Of a stretch of 64,000 bases of DNA, positions 13,430 to 24,882 are shown in pieces; within the stretch, counting starts at the first letter, position 1; each line of letters begins with the position of its first letter. The stretch is taken from contig OW804095.1 in NCBI GenBank assembly GCA_942159475.1, positions 63,206,773 through 63,270,772 on the forward strand, written 5' to 3'. The notes under the pieces were generated by a model. It did no database searches. It was not told the DNA's origin and was given only the letters and a program-made list of their open reading frames with translations. Source of the stretch: Sthenelais limicola. Lineage: Eukaryota > Annelida > Polychaeta > Phyllodocida > Sigalionidae. Made by a program: the position numbers and the translations under genes.

Positions 13430-14017
13430 TATTGTTATCACTATAGAGGACCAAGGTGTACTCCTTGATCTACCCTGAAATAATGTATTTTATTTCCTTC
13501 ATCAAAATCCATGTCGATCGGGTATCCTATATGTCAAAGAAATAATGTCTTTTATTTCTAATATTATTTATAGATATATGTTATCTCTATCATGTCTGGG
13601 AAATAATGTCCTTTATTTCTCATGTTTTTCTAAGTATAAACAACTGACTGTTCTAGTCTGCCAGATTCTTGTGAAAAGAAAGCCACGTCCTGTCGACCCA
13701 TCTGATTCTTACTGTATCCTTGTAAGAACCTTAGCATTTCTCCTGTCTTACTCGTAAGAACCTTAACATTTCTCCTGTCTTACTCAGGACCTACAGTAAT
13801 ATGTACTTACTAAGTTATAATTAGTTCTATTCACTTATTATGTTATCTTGTATCATTTTATTAATTGTACCACGTCTTCCAACTTCGGTAACGGCCGGAA
13901 GAGATGGTACCAATGTTGTATCATAGGCATGTGGACCTATTTGTCACCTTCTATATTTACTGAAGCTCTGTAGTTTCTATTTGACAAATAAAAAACATCT
14001 TATCTTATCTTATATAT
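13430..14017 (+). mobile_element. 3' end of a non-LTR retrotransposon (LINE)
   Basis: The segment ends in CAAATAAAAAACATCTTATCTTATCTTA, that is, a poly(A)-type signal followed by a short tandem tail. About 70-150 bp before that is a stem-loop with GTACCA-TCTTCC paired to GGAAGA-TGGTAC (13867-13910). Together these are the hallmark of LINE 3'UTRs. Upstream are three copies of GAAATAATGT..TTTATTTC spaced 61 bp apart (about 13478, 13539, 13600) and a tandem 33-bp duplication (about 13720-13786). No RT coding sequence remains, so this is a 5'-truncated copy. Confidence 0.55.
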
Positions 14018-14021
14018 ATAT

Positions 14022-14450
14022 TGTTACGGATAGGAAGTACTGGTGCCATAGGGATGGATCGCATCCATCACAGATAGAGCTATTCCTCTTTTGTTCTTGG
14101 GGGTCACTCAGTCCACTCTGTCCATCACTCCTCACCTCTCCCACATTCCATTGTGCCAGGTGAGATAGACGGGAATGGACAGACCTGTCAACACCTGGCT
14201 ACCATTTTATGTCTATTTCATTGCTAGCGTAGTATATAAGGCCGAGTGGGCCGCGTAAAATTGTCACTCTTGCTTGACCCTTCCTTGGACGAAGACTGTG
14301 AACCTGCATGGAGAAATAAACCTTGCCTAAAGTGGATTCCTTCTTCTCTTGATGTCTGTTTGATCAAGTGCGGACTGAGCCTTCCCAACCCACGGTCATG
14401 AAGACCTCTTACCTAGTTACTTAGATCGCTATACCTCTCCTCTGCATTGG
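14022..14450 (+). mobile_element. probable LTR of a Ty3/gypsy-type retrotransposon
   Basis: It begins TGTTACGGATAGG, a start common to invertebrate gypsy LTRs, directly after the LINE tail. It carries a TATA box (TATATAAG at 14233-14240) and AATAAA (14315-14320) at LTR-like spacing. The 3' border is not fixed: TGCA at about 14444-14447 followed by TTGG could be the LTR end and primer-binding site, but the tRNA match could not be tested. No second LTR was found, so this is a truncated insertion. Confidence 0.4.
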
Positions 14451-14490
14451 CTGCCATGCTACCCCTCTCTTACTTAGCCTGACCAGAGGA

Positions 14491-14628
14491 ATGGCCTATG
14501 GTATTGACCCTAACTTAGAGCAACTTTGGGACGAACTAGCCCAAAGTAATCAATCATCCCCTATTCTTCCCCCTGTAGCAACAAATAACGAACCACGATC
14601 TTCAACATGTCAACAATATATAGGGTAA
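14491..14628 (+). pseudogene. possible gag N-terminal fragment behind the LTR
   Basis: A 45-codon frame begins at an ATG about 45 bp past the presumed LTR and primer-site region. Its composition (acidic, Asn/Gln/Pro-rich, start MAYGIDPNLEQLWDEL) resembles the beginning of a retrotransposon Gag. It stops early and no further gag, pol or zinc-knuckle sequence follows, so the element is cut short. A chance ORF is possible. Confidence 0.3.
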
Positions 14629-14872
14629 CTAATGAGTTGGTTGAATGAGTGTGAATATTGCAATTGCAATATTCTATAAGCAACTGAAACCTACAAGTTA
14701 GTTAATAGTTAGTTAGTTAGTAACAACTTAGTTACCGGATTTATTATACTACAACTGAATGGGTTATTCACTTTGAGCAGGAAGAATACGCCCAGTTAAT
14801 AGCGTTGTGGGTTCTGTATGTGTTTAATAAAGAGATTGAATGAAAAGGCGTGGCTGCCAATGTAACCATGAT

Positions 14873-14944
14873 GTAAGCAGTTCTGTGATTGGTCTATATC
14901 TCTGTCATTGATGACATCAGACCAATCAGAGATGAACTTACACA
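14873..14944. repeat. 72-bp imperfect hairpin with inverted CCAAT motifs
   Basis: GTAAGCAGTTCTGTGATTGG faces the complement of ccaatcagagatgaacttac. The arms flank a 20-bp centre containing TGATGACATCA. It is probably the core of a small MITE. Confidence 0.5.
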
Positions 14945-15200
14945 GCCGCGAGGCACATTAAGAAAAACATGGCTGTCGTTAACAGCTTCTGCCAGCCTAA
15001 TACAAGCTTAAAGGTCAAATGTAATGGTTTTTATTTTGTGTTTGATGCATTCGGAGGAATATTTTGAAACCATGTACAAAGTTTTAGCACCCAACCTAAC
15101 AAATCAAACCAGTGAGAGGTGTTTAAGCGCTCCCATTTTCTGAGCCCCACGCAGGCCAGCGCGGCAAGGTGAGTAGCCATCTTGACACGGGCCAAACGAC

Positions 15201-16217
15201 CTGTGACGTCATCCATGTCCCGCGCGACTGGTAGGCTTTAGCATGCAACCATATCCCCTGTATTTTGAAGGAATTTGATGCATTGGGAAAGAATTGTAGT
15301 CAGCTATCTACTATCTTTTGGGGAATGTTTTGGGTCAGATATAACGTTGACATAATGTGACGCCAATCACTTTTGACCAGTCAATTTTATATCAGTAATA
15401 TATGCTTGATAGTTTCTAATTGCCGTTGGGCATATACATGCATGAAATTATGAGAATCATTAAAATTATATTTTAACCAAAGCAACCACGGCTGTATGAA
15501 TACAAGAGGCAAAAGAGGCCCTGATTGTAACCAGATGTTTGACTATATATCTTAAGTCGCGTTATGACATGTGATATATCTCCAATATTTTTTTTTAAAA
15601 AAAAGACATTTTCATGAAATTTCGACTTTCCTAATAATTGTTTATGCCTGCCTGCCTGATCGAAAATATAAATGTAATTAGATATTGATATTGTTAAATT
15701 GAGGAGAGCTTGTGTAGTAAGGCCGCCATTCCACCATAGCGTCGCCGTTACGCCATAATAATTACAAATAAAGAAACCCTCCTATTCAAACAGTGATTTC
15801 ATAGTAATATATCTCATTAGTAATATATCTCATTAGAACCAGGCCCTCTTTTGCCGGCCAACATACATTCTCTATCTCTGACCTTTCATTTAATTTTGCT
15901 AGCCGAATTAGTGGGTAATGTATCATGTTCTTACACTAAATCATTCGATTAATCAGGTTTAATAAGGCTGAAATAAGGCAAAATAATAGGGAAAATATAG
16001 GTATTTGAAACATAGTTGTTTACAATGTATGAATCGAAATATTTGCCCTAGCCTTCCCAAACTTCACCAGTATCAAAATTTAGAATATCCGCATGAGTGG
16101 CTGTGCCATCCATAAATTGAGTGGTAACGTACAACACTAATTAACACCTACATGCTATGAGACAATGCTTAGCCAGGCTAAAGCAGGCCTTAGCTTGGAC
16201 ATGGATGACGTCACAGC
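15201..16217. mobile_element. inverted-repeat DNA element relic (~1 kb)
   Basis: CTGTGACGTCATCCATGTCC at 15201-15220 is exactly inverted at 16198-16217. Weaker inverted similarity continues about 25 bp inward (tttagc/gcttt blocks). A second internal inverted pair, ggcaaaagaggccctg (about 15508) and caggccctcttttgcc (about 15839), is nearly perfect. This nested symmetry fits an old DNA transposon or MITE. A 17-bp tandem pair (agtaatatatctcatt) lies at about 15800-15834. No transposase is visible, and the 61-codon minus frame at 15216-15031 lies outside the repeats. Confidence 0.4.
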
Positions 16218-16452
16218 AGTGGGGCGCGAATACACACCCTCTACTAAGGCAAACTGAGCCCCATTTGTGTACTCATAAGAAAGCTGTGAAAAAGGGGCTT
16301 TAATGGATTTTTTTTGATTTTTTCAACCTCAGATGCCATTGATAGCACCACCACAAATGTAAATCCGCCCTCATCTCGAATTTTAGAACTTTCATTACAC
16401 TTCACCTTTAAGAATGACGATTCTCTATTATTTCCAAGCCATAGTATAAAGA

Positions 16453-16585
16453 AAGAACTGTACTCGAGGTTAAGAACTACTCATGTGATTCAATGGCTCT
16501 TGTTTACACTTTGTTGGATACAAAATAAAGTGTAAACTCAAGCCATTGAATCACACTTGTAGTTCTAAGCTCTTGATCAGTTCTA
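16453..16585. mobile_element. hairpin MITE
   Basis: The arms are about 55-60 bp. The inner part gattcaatggct..tttacacttt is matched in inverted order by aaagtgtaaa..agccattgaatc across a loop of about 14 bp. Outer blocks agaactac and agaactg are also inverted. Confidence 0.6.
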
Positions 16586-19080
16586 TATAATTATATATAT
16601 GGTTCATATGAGGTAAACAATGTATTTTATATTGTGCAGAAATATTTTTAAATTACCACCTTGTTCGACTGGCACTATCTGCTTGTTGTTTTTGATGTTG
16701 TTGTGCTGGTTCTATAGGTAGAGAGGGGTGATGATCCTCCATACATGGTTCACTGGCCTATTGATTTTGTTAGAACCTGAATTTGATAAAGTAAAAGTAA
16801 CCAAGTGTTCCACTGCTTGTTGGGAAGGAAAAGTTGTAGGAGAATTCCCACAGAGACGTAACTGAAACTGTATGGGACATGGAATTCCTTCGAGAGCTCC
16901 CTGCTTAGCACCTAGGAATGTTTTAGGGAAGGAATCGCCTGTGTACACAATGCATTTTACTGTAGGAATTTCCCATCGAAGAATGAAGGAGGTGATATTC
17001 AGTTCGCATTTATTTCCTGCAATATGGCAATGTTCATGTTAGAATTACAGAATGATCCTATATGGCTGGATTAGTAGAAAGAAATGGTGTGTCGAGCATT
17101 ATGATGGTGGGAAACTATTTAATGTTTTATATTCGTACATCTATATTCGTACATCTATACATATAGATTGAGAGCATGGAATTGTTTTTATGGACGCAAG
17201 AACGTAGATATATTAGAAGTAGCTTATTCGATCATAGATTTGTGTCACAACAACGTACTGCATGATGGGAAGACTACTCTACCCTCTAAATGCTCCCCTT
17301 ATCTTCATTCATTCATGGTACGCAGAAATCCCTTTGTAATGTTCCCGACCTTCTCTACCTTTCCTTTTCATGTGAGATGAAATATATTTCCTGCTCTGCG
17401 CAACTAGATAAGGTCGTCCTGTTATTTTGCTCTTTGCATTTTATTAGGGACAATAGCAGCATCATATCGCCATCTATCGCCGGCTTAGAATATTATAGGA
17501 GACACAAATAGTGACGGGTTCCCAAATATATTTGATCTCACTGGGATCTAAAGCTAATGTTATAAGCAATTCAGTTGTCTGCAATGATAGAACTTTGTAG
17601 AAATGTTTATTATAGAATATCTCCATACTTAGGAAAACACTTATATATGTTCACACTACAATCGTAAATATTTACTGGCAAAGATCTATGTACTAACCAA
17701 TAGCGTTTATCTCATATAAACGGACGAAGGGAACTTGAGAAAAACGTTTATCAGGTACGTTATTGATATTTTTTATGTAGTTAACATCAATTGAATAAGG
17801 CATAGGAGGACGGCTGGAAGTAATAAAGAGAGTATTGTATTGGGCTCGTTTAGGTCTTCTGTCCGTTGCTAGGTTACACCTAAAGAATGAAATTATCGGT
17901 TTAGCAATAATGCAAAATGCTAACCAAAACACATATCAGCCGGGGTAAACAACATATTATTGGTAATGACTACGGTTTCCTTCTATCGATTCCATCCATA
18001 TCCATTTTCCCCTCGAGCATACCTTTCCCATTTCGGCCTCCACACTATACTATGCAATACTTTTTACAGTATTTGAGAACATGATTGTTACATATGTCTC
18101 GAGAATTAGGTATTAAAACAGGTTTTCCCTGGAAATAGCAATTTATATTTCAAAAAGGAATTAAAAAGAAAGATCAGGTCAAATCAATATCTTTAATAGG
18201 TGCCATAATTGTTAAAGTATACTGGCTAGGCGGGGCATATAAATTATTTATAAGGAATGAGATATTGATTGGCAGCTTACTACAATATTAGCTGGTAAGG
18301 AGATGAGGCTCAGAGAGAAGGTTGACGAATATATACTGATTTTATTCCACCATAAACACTGTAAATTAACATGTTTGACCAGAAGTAACGTCTGACACTG
18401 TCCAAGCAGCAGCTAGCTAAATGCTTATGTTGTACCTACGGCCAACACCAGTAGACTCAATGGAAGTCTCTGATTGATCCGTGGCTGACAGGTTGCTAAT
18501 GCCGTAATGCCTGGATACGGAAACCAAGTTACTGCTCCATTTCCAGATATATTTGTTGAATATTTTCATCTGCACGAACAACATTTTCATAGGATATAAT
18601 TCCAGTTTGAACTGAACCGGTTAGGTCAATGTCTATATGAATCTTGTTTTAGTGTTTGTAATACGTAAACATTTGTGTACCTCCAGACGCTGAACATGTA
18701 GCTTTGGCCACATATTTCACCAAGTTTTAGTAATTAATACAACTTATAAGCCCCGACCAATATTTACCTTCAACTTATCGATAATTGTTTCGCAAGACTG
18801 AATACAAGCTTCATTAATACAGGTTGTTTCTATTCTGGGGGAATGTCTGAAGAAAGAATTCCTGAACAAAACTAAGGTTGCCACCAGACCATGCACCCTT
18901 CACCACAGGTCCCAAGACACACTAAGTTATTCGCCCTTTATACCTGTTCTCTCAGTCCTCTAATTCCTTGCATTGTGAGTGGTAATATAGTTGAATGAAG
19001 GCAAATCTTTTCACCTTTGTTCAAGGTTCTAAGGTCTCTAACCGGGTTCCAAAAGTATTTTCTGATTTGACTTGGTCATT
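16586..19080. other. intron sequence with no recognised gene or element
   Basis: A short duplicated tatattcgtacatcta lies near 17140. Open frames at 16948-16712 (minus), 17168-17511 (plus) and 17932-17693 (minus) have no recognised family. Confidence 0.4.
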
Positions 19081-19202
19081 GAATCAAAGTAGATGTACCA
19101 CAAACCAACCGCAAATAAGTAGTTTGAAGTTGGGTGCATGGTTGAATCAAAGTAGATGAACCGCAAACCAACAGCAAATAAGTAGTTTGAAGTTGGGTGC
19201 AT
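19081..19202. repeat. 62-bp tandem duplication
   Basis: GAATCAAAGTAGATG... repeats at 19143 with only a few changes. Both copies end agtttgaagttgggtgcat. Confidence 0.75.
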
Positions 19203-21893
19203 TATTATTTGCTAACCCAGGGGCTTGAAAAAAGTCATTCTTGTTTATAGTTGTAATAAAACCTAATCGCCTATTAAAAAGTCTGCGACGGCGAATTTAA
19301 GGAAGCAATGGGTGAAATCTAACAATGCCTTTCTGCCTAACAATGTAATGAGTGCGACGAGAGTCTGAATGGAGGAGAAACAAAAAAATGAAGAAAAAGA
19401 AGATGAAACGAAGAAAGATAGACAAAAAAGAAGAAAGGGACGGACGTCGGGGAAGCCAAGGACAGAAAGGTGAAGGAACGTGCTCAGTATCCTTCACCAA
19501 TAGGCCAAGAAGTGTGTACGGTCCTAAAGCAGGAAAGAATTCATTGCTCAAGGGAAGTTACCCGCCCCCACATGTTGTTTTGACAGCCAGGAAGCCTGAG
19601 GTAATCCACAACCAGGGATGGTAATTAATCTAAAAAGTGTTCGTTTCAATGTTGCAGCATTTCGCTGCTTGTCCATCTAAGAGGATCTCTCGGTATATTG
19701 TGAAAAATCTAGGATATTGTATGAATATTGTATTTTTTTCATTAACTAATATATTATACCTGAATGAATTGGTATTCATATTAGGTTCGTTTTTTTTGCT
19801 ACCTTCCCCATGGCACTTTCCGGTTGTGTCAATTGTGTTATTCGGGCATGTATAGGAAACTACTCGGCGGCAATTTAATTTTGTGCAATGCACACTTCAA
19901 CAGTATATCTTCATTCGATTTCTGATAATTGGAATTAAAATAATACATGGGGACATTTCCAATTTAAGTCTTTGTATGCATGGGCTCCTCTCATCCCAAT
20001 CTGCTGACATATGTGTGTTGTTTCCTTCCTCTTGTGAGAATACCTGAACATTTTCCCATGATATTTCCTGCTTCAAATCCCCTAAGAACAAACTTGGCGA
20101 CCATACAATAGTGTACATGTATGTATACATTGTATGCTCAAGGGAATGAAATTGTTAACCGCATTTAGGAAAGCTCAATTTCTGGGCTGCTTGTGTTAAC
20201 TAGTGAGGACATTATAGTTATATACAGAAATATTATTCTAATCGCTTTAATACACTGTCAACTTATATTATATATGATACCATATATGATACCATATATT
20301 CACTAGATTATCAATATATATAATAATTAAACTAATCTCATCGTTGATAGCAACTACCATTAAATGATTGTTATTGTGAAGATTATGAAGCGTAGATAGA
20401 ATATATTACATTTCCCAAGTTGAAAGCAATTACAGATATCATTTAATATATTCCGGGCTAATGGAGCTTACTATTATTGCGTCTGGAGACGAATATTCTT
20501 AAAGTGTGATTTAACCGATTCGAAACAAAAGACACATGGAGACAGTTAAGCTGATAGGAATTGCCTCTTTGTCCTTTTTCTACCCGTATTAAGTCATGCT
20601 TCTCTACCCCGGCATATTCTTCTCGGGTAAGCAGATCTATAGAAACATAAATCCGATTATGTTTTCCCTTTCCAGAGAGTGAAAGAGAAGATTCATTCTA
20701 CTCAATCCCAGCTGCTTCCAGAGACTTGCATAGGGTATGTTATGGAAGTGATTGGAGGGGACGAGAGGGGAGGATATTTTTGCATGCCATGTCTAATCTT
20801 TCGGGAAATAAAGCCTGATTCCCAACAGAGGTTTTTCCCTTAGCTATACATATAGATATATCTGTTATTACCTTATCTTAGCTGAGTGATATGTCTAATG
20901 ACACCTTTTTCTGGATTTTTGACCATCCTCATCTGCATCTGAATTATTCACCGTACATGATTAATTACACCTCAGAGATATTGTAAGGAATAATGGTAAT
21001 AAATGACAGGCCAAAATTCGGATTCGATGCATCTGTCCCATCTAAACTCAGAAATGTCAGTTGTGTAACAATATCTCCTAGTGCCTATAATAACAACAAA
21101 AGTTATGTTCAAAATGCCGTGATAAATAATCTCTCTTTCTAGAAATGCTAAAACAGAACATCATATTGCCAAACCAGAGTGACTCCCTTGTATTCATCAT
21201 CCTCCAAATTCACACAAGAAATCTCCACTCGACAGTTCTCTAAAATGGCAACAGCCTCGACAAAAGAATTGATGATTTTTGTTTTGATGGCTGACTGCGA
21301 TTACAGCTTTCCTTCGATTCTCTTGGATTCAGATCAAAGAAATCGCTGGTTAAATGATCTACGGTGGCAAAGGACACCCCTCTGCTTATTTATTCCTGTA
21401 AGATTTCTGTGAACAGAGACATCTCCTATCTTTTGATCCTGGCAATTCGTGTGCCTTCTAACGAAATTATTGGGGAAATTAGCGTTCAGCGTTTTAAGTA
21501 GATGAAATGTCACGGCCAAAACTTTCAAGTTCGATTAACGAGGACCTAAGCGAGGTAGTACAGCACAGTACTAAATCCTCTTGAAAATATTATTACATAC
21601 ATGTGTGATTTCGAGGGTGTGATCAGGGGTGCTATTTGATCGATGGAAACCAAGGTAAATGCTATTAAAATCGATTTCTCCTTTATTTAGTATACATGTA
21701 ATAAATACCCAATAGCACTCTGTTCGGTTTGTAATCTATCTCGACGTCTTGATCGATTACAAACCTCCATCATGCCATTGGTTAATAACTATGGTATTTT
21801 CTGAAAAGTGGGATCAGTATAGAAGTTTTATCTTGTTTCATTAGCTTTCATTCCATCATGACACAATCTACTTTGTATCTGAGCAAACAGTTA
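19203..21893. other. intron sequence with no recognised gene
   Basis: A short tandem tatatgatacca repeat lies at about 20268-20296. The Lys/Arg-rich frame at 19352-19624 is low-complexity and looks like chance. Nothing else is supported. Confidence 0.4.
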
Positions 21894-22056
21894 GGAGCCG
21901 CCCATAAATTACGTAACGCTCGAGGGGGTGAGGGTTGGGGTGTCAGACCATGTGTGACGGTCCCACAGGTATAACATTGCGTTACAAAGTCCAAGGGGTG
22001 GGGGTGGGGTCTAAATTTTTAGGCAAAAAAATGTTACGTAATATATGGACGGCCCC
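21894..22056. mobile_element. PIF/Harbinger-like MITE with TTA target duplication
   Basis: The left end GGAGCCGCCCATAAATTACG and the complement of the right end GGGGCCGTCCATATATTACG (both continuing TAAC) form 24-bp terminal inverted repeats with three mismatches. Each end is flanked by TTA (21891-21893 and 22057-22059), the target duplication typical of PIF/Harbinger elements. It is 163 bp long, with G-rich internal runs and no coding capacity. Confidence 0.7.
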
Positions 22057-22057
22057 T

Positions 22058-22135
22058 TATAGCTATGGCTAAACAAATACCTATAGCTATGTCTGAACAA
22101 ATAGTTAATAGCGATGTCTGAATAGTCATATATAT
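22058..22135. repeat. three-unit degenerate tandem repeat, ~24 bp period
   Basis: Units of the type tatagctatgtctgaacaaata are repeated three times directly after the MITE, decaying toward the right. Confidence 0.5.
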
Positions 22136-22180
22136 AAATAGTCATAGCGCCAACAGACTAGGTTTCGCATTCTGGTATTC

Positions 22181-23319
22181 TAGTTGGGTCATCTGGAGCA
22201 CTTCTGTGACCGTTGAGAGCGAAGGTTGGTTTCTCAGTGGATTTGACATCTATGAAGGGCAAATAAAAAAATGAGTGGGGGCGACCCTCGCGAAAATGCG
22301 GGGAAACCCCGGGAGAGCCCCAAATCCAAAATGGCCGACATCGACCACTATGACAACTTATATTTCAATGGTTTGGCCTACCATGCAGTCCAGTATATGC
22401 TTATTAGGGTTTTGGGGGTTGAGGAATTCATATCTGATATCAGTTTGATGATTTGACCTTGCTTTGACCTTCAAATCCAAGATGGCTGACAGTTTTCAGC
22501 TCACAAGGGCCAAATTTTCAAAGTCATCATAGAACCTTCTTAGTAGGCTCTTATGAAAGCTCTTATGATGCTAAATTGACTTATGGAAAGTGAAACTACA
22601 ATTGGGGCAACCATAGTTAGTACTGCACATGGGAAACTCACCCCAAAAGCCCCCTAGGGGTAATAGAACAAACCCCTTTTAAGACTGATGATCTTTCAGG
22701 TATAGTCTAGGAGAAATTAGACCTGGGACAAATTGTAAAAGACAGTTTCTGAACTGTTTTGGATACTATTGATATGCCTTATTAATATACTAAAAGGCCC
22801 AGAAAATCTAGGTCAGGGACCATGCCCAAAACCACATGAAAAACAAAATGGCTGCCACTAAAACTTTGGAACACCATAACTCAGGGTATAATCAAGATAT
22901 ATTCAAGTGCAAATACACTTTTTCTATGTTTTTAGACATCAGGAATCCAGTGCAATATGAATAAAGTGGATATAATCAGAATTTAGCAAGTTGGTATACT
23001 GATACTGAGAAAAATGAAGAAAAAACCTCCCTTAAATGCATCGGGTGAACTCAAGAAACGCCATAACTTGGCATATAATCAACATATATTCATGTGTAAA
23101 TATACCTTTTCTATGTTTTTAGACATGGGGAGTTCATTGCAATATAAAGGAAGTCAATCTAATTAATATTCAGCAAGTTAGTCTATGCTTTATGCTGAAC
23201 CAACTGGATGGTGAGAAAAAACCTCCAAAACACTCAAAATTTATCCAGTAAACTCTAGAAATCTATTGGGATTGTACTGTATAAAGCATTCATGACCAAG
23301 CACAATTGGTAACATATTC
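22181..23319 (+). repeat. left inverted arm of the large DNA element
   Basis: This arm matches 24883-26025 in inverted order. Only scattered single-base differences are seen over the outer ~1 kb (for example GTGGGGGCGACC versus GCGGGGGCGACC at the outer end). The inner ~150 bp is more diverged, with small indels. It includes several copies of an aaatccaaaatggc type motif. Confidence 0.8.
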
Positions 23320-23496
23320 CTGTCAAACAAACCTGTTTCGATTATTGGTTAGTTTTGATTTGAAATAATACACAGCAGGAAAAATGAGTATGCCTACTTA
23401 TTAAGGTACATGACTTTCATCATTAGCTCCTGCGCTGTTTATACAGTCACCATTGGAATGGCTACAAGCTGGTGTATATTCCTAGTTGATATTCCT

Positions 23497-23989
23497 TTAA
23501 GAACACCACAGAATGATGCTGTCACTCCTGCAGTTGCAGCAACAAATTTCGTTGGTCAAAAGCAGGAAGCGGGTGCAAACGTAAAGTTTGGAATTATTCA
23601 TCTGTGAACTTCCATCCTGAGTACTCTGCAGTACGGCAAACACACTTTGTTCTTTAAATCTGGTAGTACACTCTGTGATACTTTTTAGGAGCAGAACTAG
23701 CGGGTAGAATCTGTAGATTAATATAATGTTTTGCAGACAGCAAGTTTTTCTCAATATTTCTTATACTGGAGATAATGCATTGAAATTTAAATTGTAAACA
23801 GGTACATGTAGCATATTCTCCAGCTTTCTCTATATCATCTTGGGAAGTTTTAACATTGAACACACTTAAGCTTTTCTTTGGTGGGAGGTGATATCCATCA
23901 TTAAATCATCAGCAGAGGGAAGTCCTAGCAACAAAATTTGTACCTCCAATGTTTCGACACAGATGAGTCTCCAGCACTTTAGCATCCAT
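23497..23989 (-). pseudogene. decayed coding fragment inside the large inverted-repeat element
   Basis: On the minus strand a frame from MDAKVLETHLC at 23989 runs on, through two stops near 23910, into FNVKTSQDDIEKAGE and then LPASSAPKKYHRVYYQI. After a frame change comes a Cys-rich end with CCCNC. From memory, the series 'N-V-K-T..AGE', 'LPPTS.A..HRVYYQ', 'GW', then clustered Cys resembles the C-terminal region of uncharacterised multicopy proteins in marine invertebrates that end in a tesmin/TSO1-like CXC segment. It is broken by at least two stops and one frameshift, so it is non-functional here. The overlapping minus frames 23863-23654 and 23754-23497 are pieces of it. The family call is tentative; that it is coding-derived is more likely than not. 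Confidence 0.35.
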
Positions 23990-24882
23990 TGACAGAAATT
24001 GGTTTAGAGGGATTGCTAGAACAGATACACCAATAGCTGTGAGAACCCCTGGAAATATACTTGGATAAGGTCTGCACTATCATCATCTCACATCATGTAT
24101 AATCCTAGTTAAGGATAGGTATGGACCTTTCCTTTAGTATAGAGGATTGTGACCAACATTGAAGGGTAGCAAAATATGATGAGCTGATTCAGGCATCCAG
24201 AGGCAGATACAATTCTGCACCCTGCTTGTGCCAAGCTGAGGATAGAGGACTACACCCAAGCAATATAGAGACAGTATTGAGGGTAGATCTCCTTGTACTT
24301 GTGATCTCCTATTTCTTTTTATTCCTTATGATTTGTTTGACAACTTGAGTGGAGCATTCCATGTTAGTCAGAACAGACTAAATCAAATGTCAGGGTGTGT
24401 GCTTGGTGTGCCTAGGTGACAAGGTGGGTTCTTTCAGTTGCAATAGGAGACTATTTGAGGTGCCAAACACATTAGGGATCATTGATTTTACTTAATTTGT
24501 ATTCAATTTATTTATATCTCCTCAAGGGAGGGTGACTTTAGAATGGTTTTCTTAAAGTTAGTAATTCTATTTCAGGTATTTTCACACCTGGGGATTTATC
24601 TTTCAATTCAAGCATTTCTCCAAAATTGTTGCAAATATCAATTTATCTCTCAGGAAAAAACTTAGATTCTACTAATTCAGATGAGGAGTAAAGTACTGGG
24701 TATGAAAGTTCATAGATGGTCAATTCTGACCCATATCCTAACACACTCCTGGTGAACTACTGCAATACTACAAGATTATTCACTACAACTGTCGAAGGGA
24801 ATGAGTCTGTTCTTTCAGAAATATTAACTAGGAATGTACTACAGCTTTTGGCCATTGTAATAGTTTGAAGGTTAGGATGAGA

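Noticed and set aside
19352..19624. 90-codon Lys/Arg-rich plus frame
   Set aside because: It is a purine-run shadow (gaagaaaaag type) with no domain.
22271..22456. A 61-codon frame with an identical copy at 25935-25750
   Set aside because: The identity follows from the inverted arms of the mobile element. The frame has no recognised motif and is not independent evidence for a gene.
23942..23995. Second hammerhead-like string on the minus strand (CTGGAGACTC..GTGTCGAAAC)
   Set aside because: The core has two mismatches to CUGAUGA, stem II has an internal mismatch, and the stretch reads as protein (ETHLCRNIGG) within a longer decayed coding segment.
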